Positions 5,109-6,063 of a stretch of DNA of 6,063 nt are shown piece after piece. Below the pieces are notes generated by a model that ran no database searches, was not told the DNA's origin, and saw only the letters and a list, made by a program, of their open reading frames with translations. The stretch is from the NCBI GenBank assembly GCA_017960705.1, contig JAGCYR010000219.1, positions 1 to 6,063 of the forward strand. Direction: 5' to 3'. This DNA is from Clostridia bacterium. GTDB lineage: Bacteria > Bacillota > Clostridia > Oscillospirales > CAG-272. The position numbers and the translations under genes are program-made. Within the stretch, counting starts at the first letter, position 1, and each line of letters opens with the position of its first letter.

Positions 5109-6063
5109 TCAGGAATTTTCCCCCGCCGTCGGCGCTCCGGGCGTTTCGGGATCGTTGAAAACGCCCTCGTCGACAAGCTTTAAGAACGCCTCGAACACCT
5201 TGGGCGAGAACTGCGTTCCGGTGCAGCGCTTGATCTCCGCGACCACCTTTTCGAGCGGCATCTTGGTCCGATAGGGACGGGTGGAATACATGGCGTCGAA
5301 GGCGTCGGCGACCGCGATGATCTGAGCGACCTCGGGGATCTCGTCGCCCTTCAGCCCGGACGGGTAGCCCGAGCCGTCGAACTTCTCGTGGTGGTATCCC
5401 GCGCCGAGCGCGATATCCGGGTCGATCGCGATGTCTTTCAAGATCTCGTAGCCGCGCGAAGAGTGGGTCTTCATCACGGCGAATTCCGCGTCGTCGAGCC
5501 GCCCCGGTTTATTCAGGATGTTGTCGGGAATACTGATCTTTCCGATATCGTGGAGCAGGGCGATGTTGCGTATGCGTTCGACCTCCTCTTCGCTCTTGCC
5601 CATCTTGCGGGCGAACATCGCGGAGTATTCCGCGACGCGCGCCGAGTGACCGTTCGTGTAGGCGTCCTTCATATCGACGCAGTCCGAGAACACGCGGGTC
5701 ATCTGGTTGATCAGTTCCCGGTTGGTCCGCTGCTTTTCACGGAAAGCGGCGGTCTTTTTGTGGTAGAAGAGCCAGCCGGCGAGCGCGAGCAGGAGCAGAG
5801 TGACCACCGCTACGAGGATCGAGAACCAATATGTCTCGTAGAACGCCATATCCTTGACGATCACGATGGTCGCGGTCTTCTCGGCTTCTCCCGTGTCCTC
5901 GTTGATCAGCGAGATGGTGAAGCGGTAGGTCCCGCCCTTCAGGTTGGTGTAGATCAGCGGATAGGCGGTACAGATCGTCAGGGTGATGGACAGCAGCGTG
6001 CATCCGACGGTCAGGATCGCGGTCCATCCCAGGGACCAGACGTATTTCTCCGTCGTCAGCACG
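5109..6063 (-). CDS. Membrane-anchored HD-GYP domain protein, probable cyclic-di-GMP phosphodiesterase (N-terminus cut off)
   Basis: The last 317 codons are present; the frame runs off the window edge, so the true start is probably outside. Numbering from the codon at 6062, residues about 35-70 include YTNLKGGTYRF, resembling the end of the Y_Y_Y sensor domain found before the membrane helix in many two-component-like sensors. A clear membrane helix spans about 79-100, then a short basic linker, then the HD-GYP domain (about 126-300). Its metal and signature residues are intact: H139, H171-D172, K175, H200, H224-H225-E226 and D229-G-S-G-Y-P234, plus D253. Proteins of this type hydrolyse cyclic-di-GMP to GMP or pGpG on the cytosolic side, coupling an outside signal to second-messenger level. 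The segment at 13-38 is fairly hydrophobic and could be another membrane helix or part of the sensor fold. It converges on the regulator gene and shares its terminator; no functional link to the operon is evident. Confidence 0.9.
   Translation of the reverse strand, partial: VLTTEKYVWSLGWTAILTVGCTLLSITLTICTAYPLIYTNLKGGTYRFTISLINEDTGEAEKTATIVIVKDMAFYETYWFSILVAVVTLLLLALAGWLFYHKKTAAFREKQRTNRELINQMTRVFSDCVDMKDAYTNGHSARVAEYSAMFARKMGKSEEEVERIRNIALLHDIGKISIPDNILNKPGRLDDAEFAVMKTHSSRGYEILKDIAIDPDIALGAGYHHEKFDGSGYPSGLKGDEIPEVAQIIAVADAFDAMYSTRPYRTKMPLEKVVAEIKRCTGTQFSPKVFEAFLKLVDEGVFNDPETPGAPTAGENS

Noticed and set aside
5925..6030. A frameshift in the HD-GYP sensor region, because another frame reads GMDRD after KYVWSL and would fit a Y_Y_Y pattern
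   Set aside because: The annotated frame keeps strong G/C bias at third positions throughout this stretch and the alternative does not, and two compensating shifts would be needed.
6060..6062. GTG at 6062 as the real start of the HD-GYP gene
   Set aside because: It sits at the window edge, no upstream ribosome site can be seen, and the sensor-like segment appears cut. The gene is treated as partial.
1..6063. tRNA, rRNA, CRISPR arrays, insertion sequences or attachment sites
   Set aside because: No cloverleaf, regular spaced repeats, transposase or terminal inverted repeats were found on reading the window.

Overview
The window carries six genes in about 6 kb and almost no spare DNA. Coding sequence is GC-rich with mostly G or C at third positions. 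The short intergenic control regions are AT-rich and hold near-consensus housekeeping promoters (TTGACA/TATAAT type) and strong AGGAG-type ribosome sites. Together with the protein types this suggests an anaerobic Firmicute of the class Clostridia with fairly high GC, plausibly host-associated or gut. This placement is inference; no rRNA or marker gene is present.

Layout. Positions 1-128 (minus) are the first 42 codons of a membrane spermidine-synthase-like protein, driven by a near-perfect promoter in the 105-bp gap behind it. Positions 234-4106 (minus) form a three-gene operon, transcribed in the order: Old Yellow Enzyme-type flavin/iron-sulfur reductase (2904-4106), short-chain dehydrogenase (2182-2916, overlapping the first gene by 13 bp), and a fumarate-reductase/aspartate-oxidase-superfamily flavoprotein (234-2120). 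The operon ends in a rho-independent terminator at 191-226. A 161-bp AT-rich divergent control region (4107-4267) separates it from an AraC-family regulator on the plus strand (4268-5050). A perfect 11-bp hairpin (5054-5080) lies between the regulator and a convergent gene on the minus strand (5109 to the window end), which encodes a membrane HD-GYP domain protein, a probable cyclic-di-GMP phosphodiesterase, cut off by the window edge.

How the genes may work together. The operon pairs an enzyme class that usually reduces activated C=C bonds, one that interconverts ketone and alcohol, and a flavoprotein class that adds or removes hydrogen across C-C bonds. A divergent AraC regulator with an N-terminal cupin-like domain probably senses the substrate and switches the operon on. 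The same three enzyme classes occur in the gut bacterial pathway from daidzein to equol, and similar classes occur in bile-acid 7-dehydroxylation. I therefore read it as an inducible reductive pathway for a cyclic or aromatic enone-like compound. The substrate cannot be told from sequence. Active-site changes in two of the three enzymes argue against assigning a textbook substrate. This cassette is the most interesting part of the window. No mobile element, CRISPR array, tRNA or rRNA was seen.
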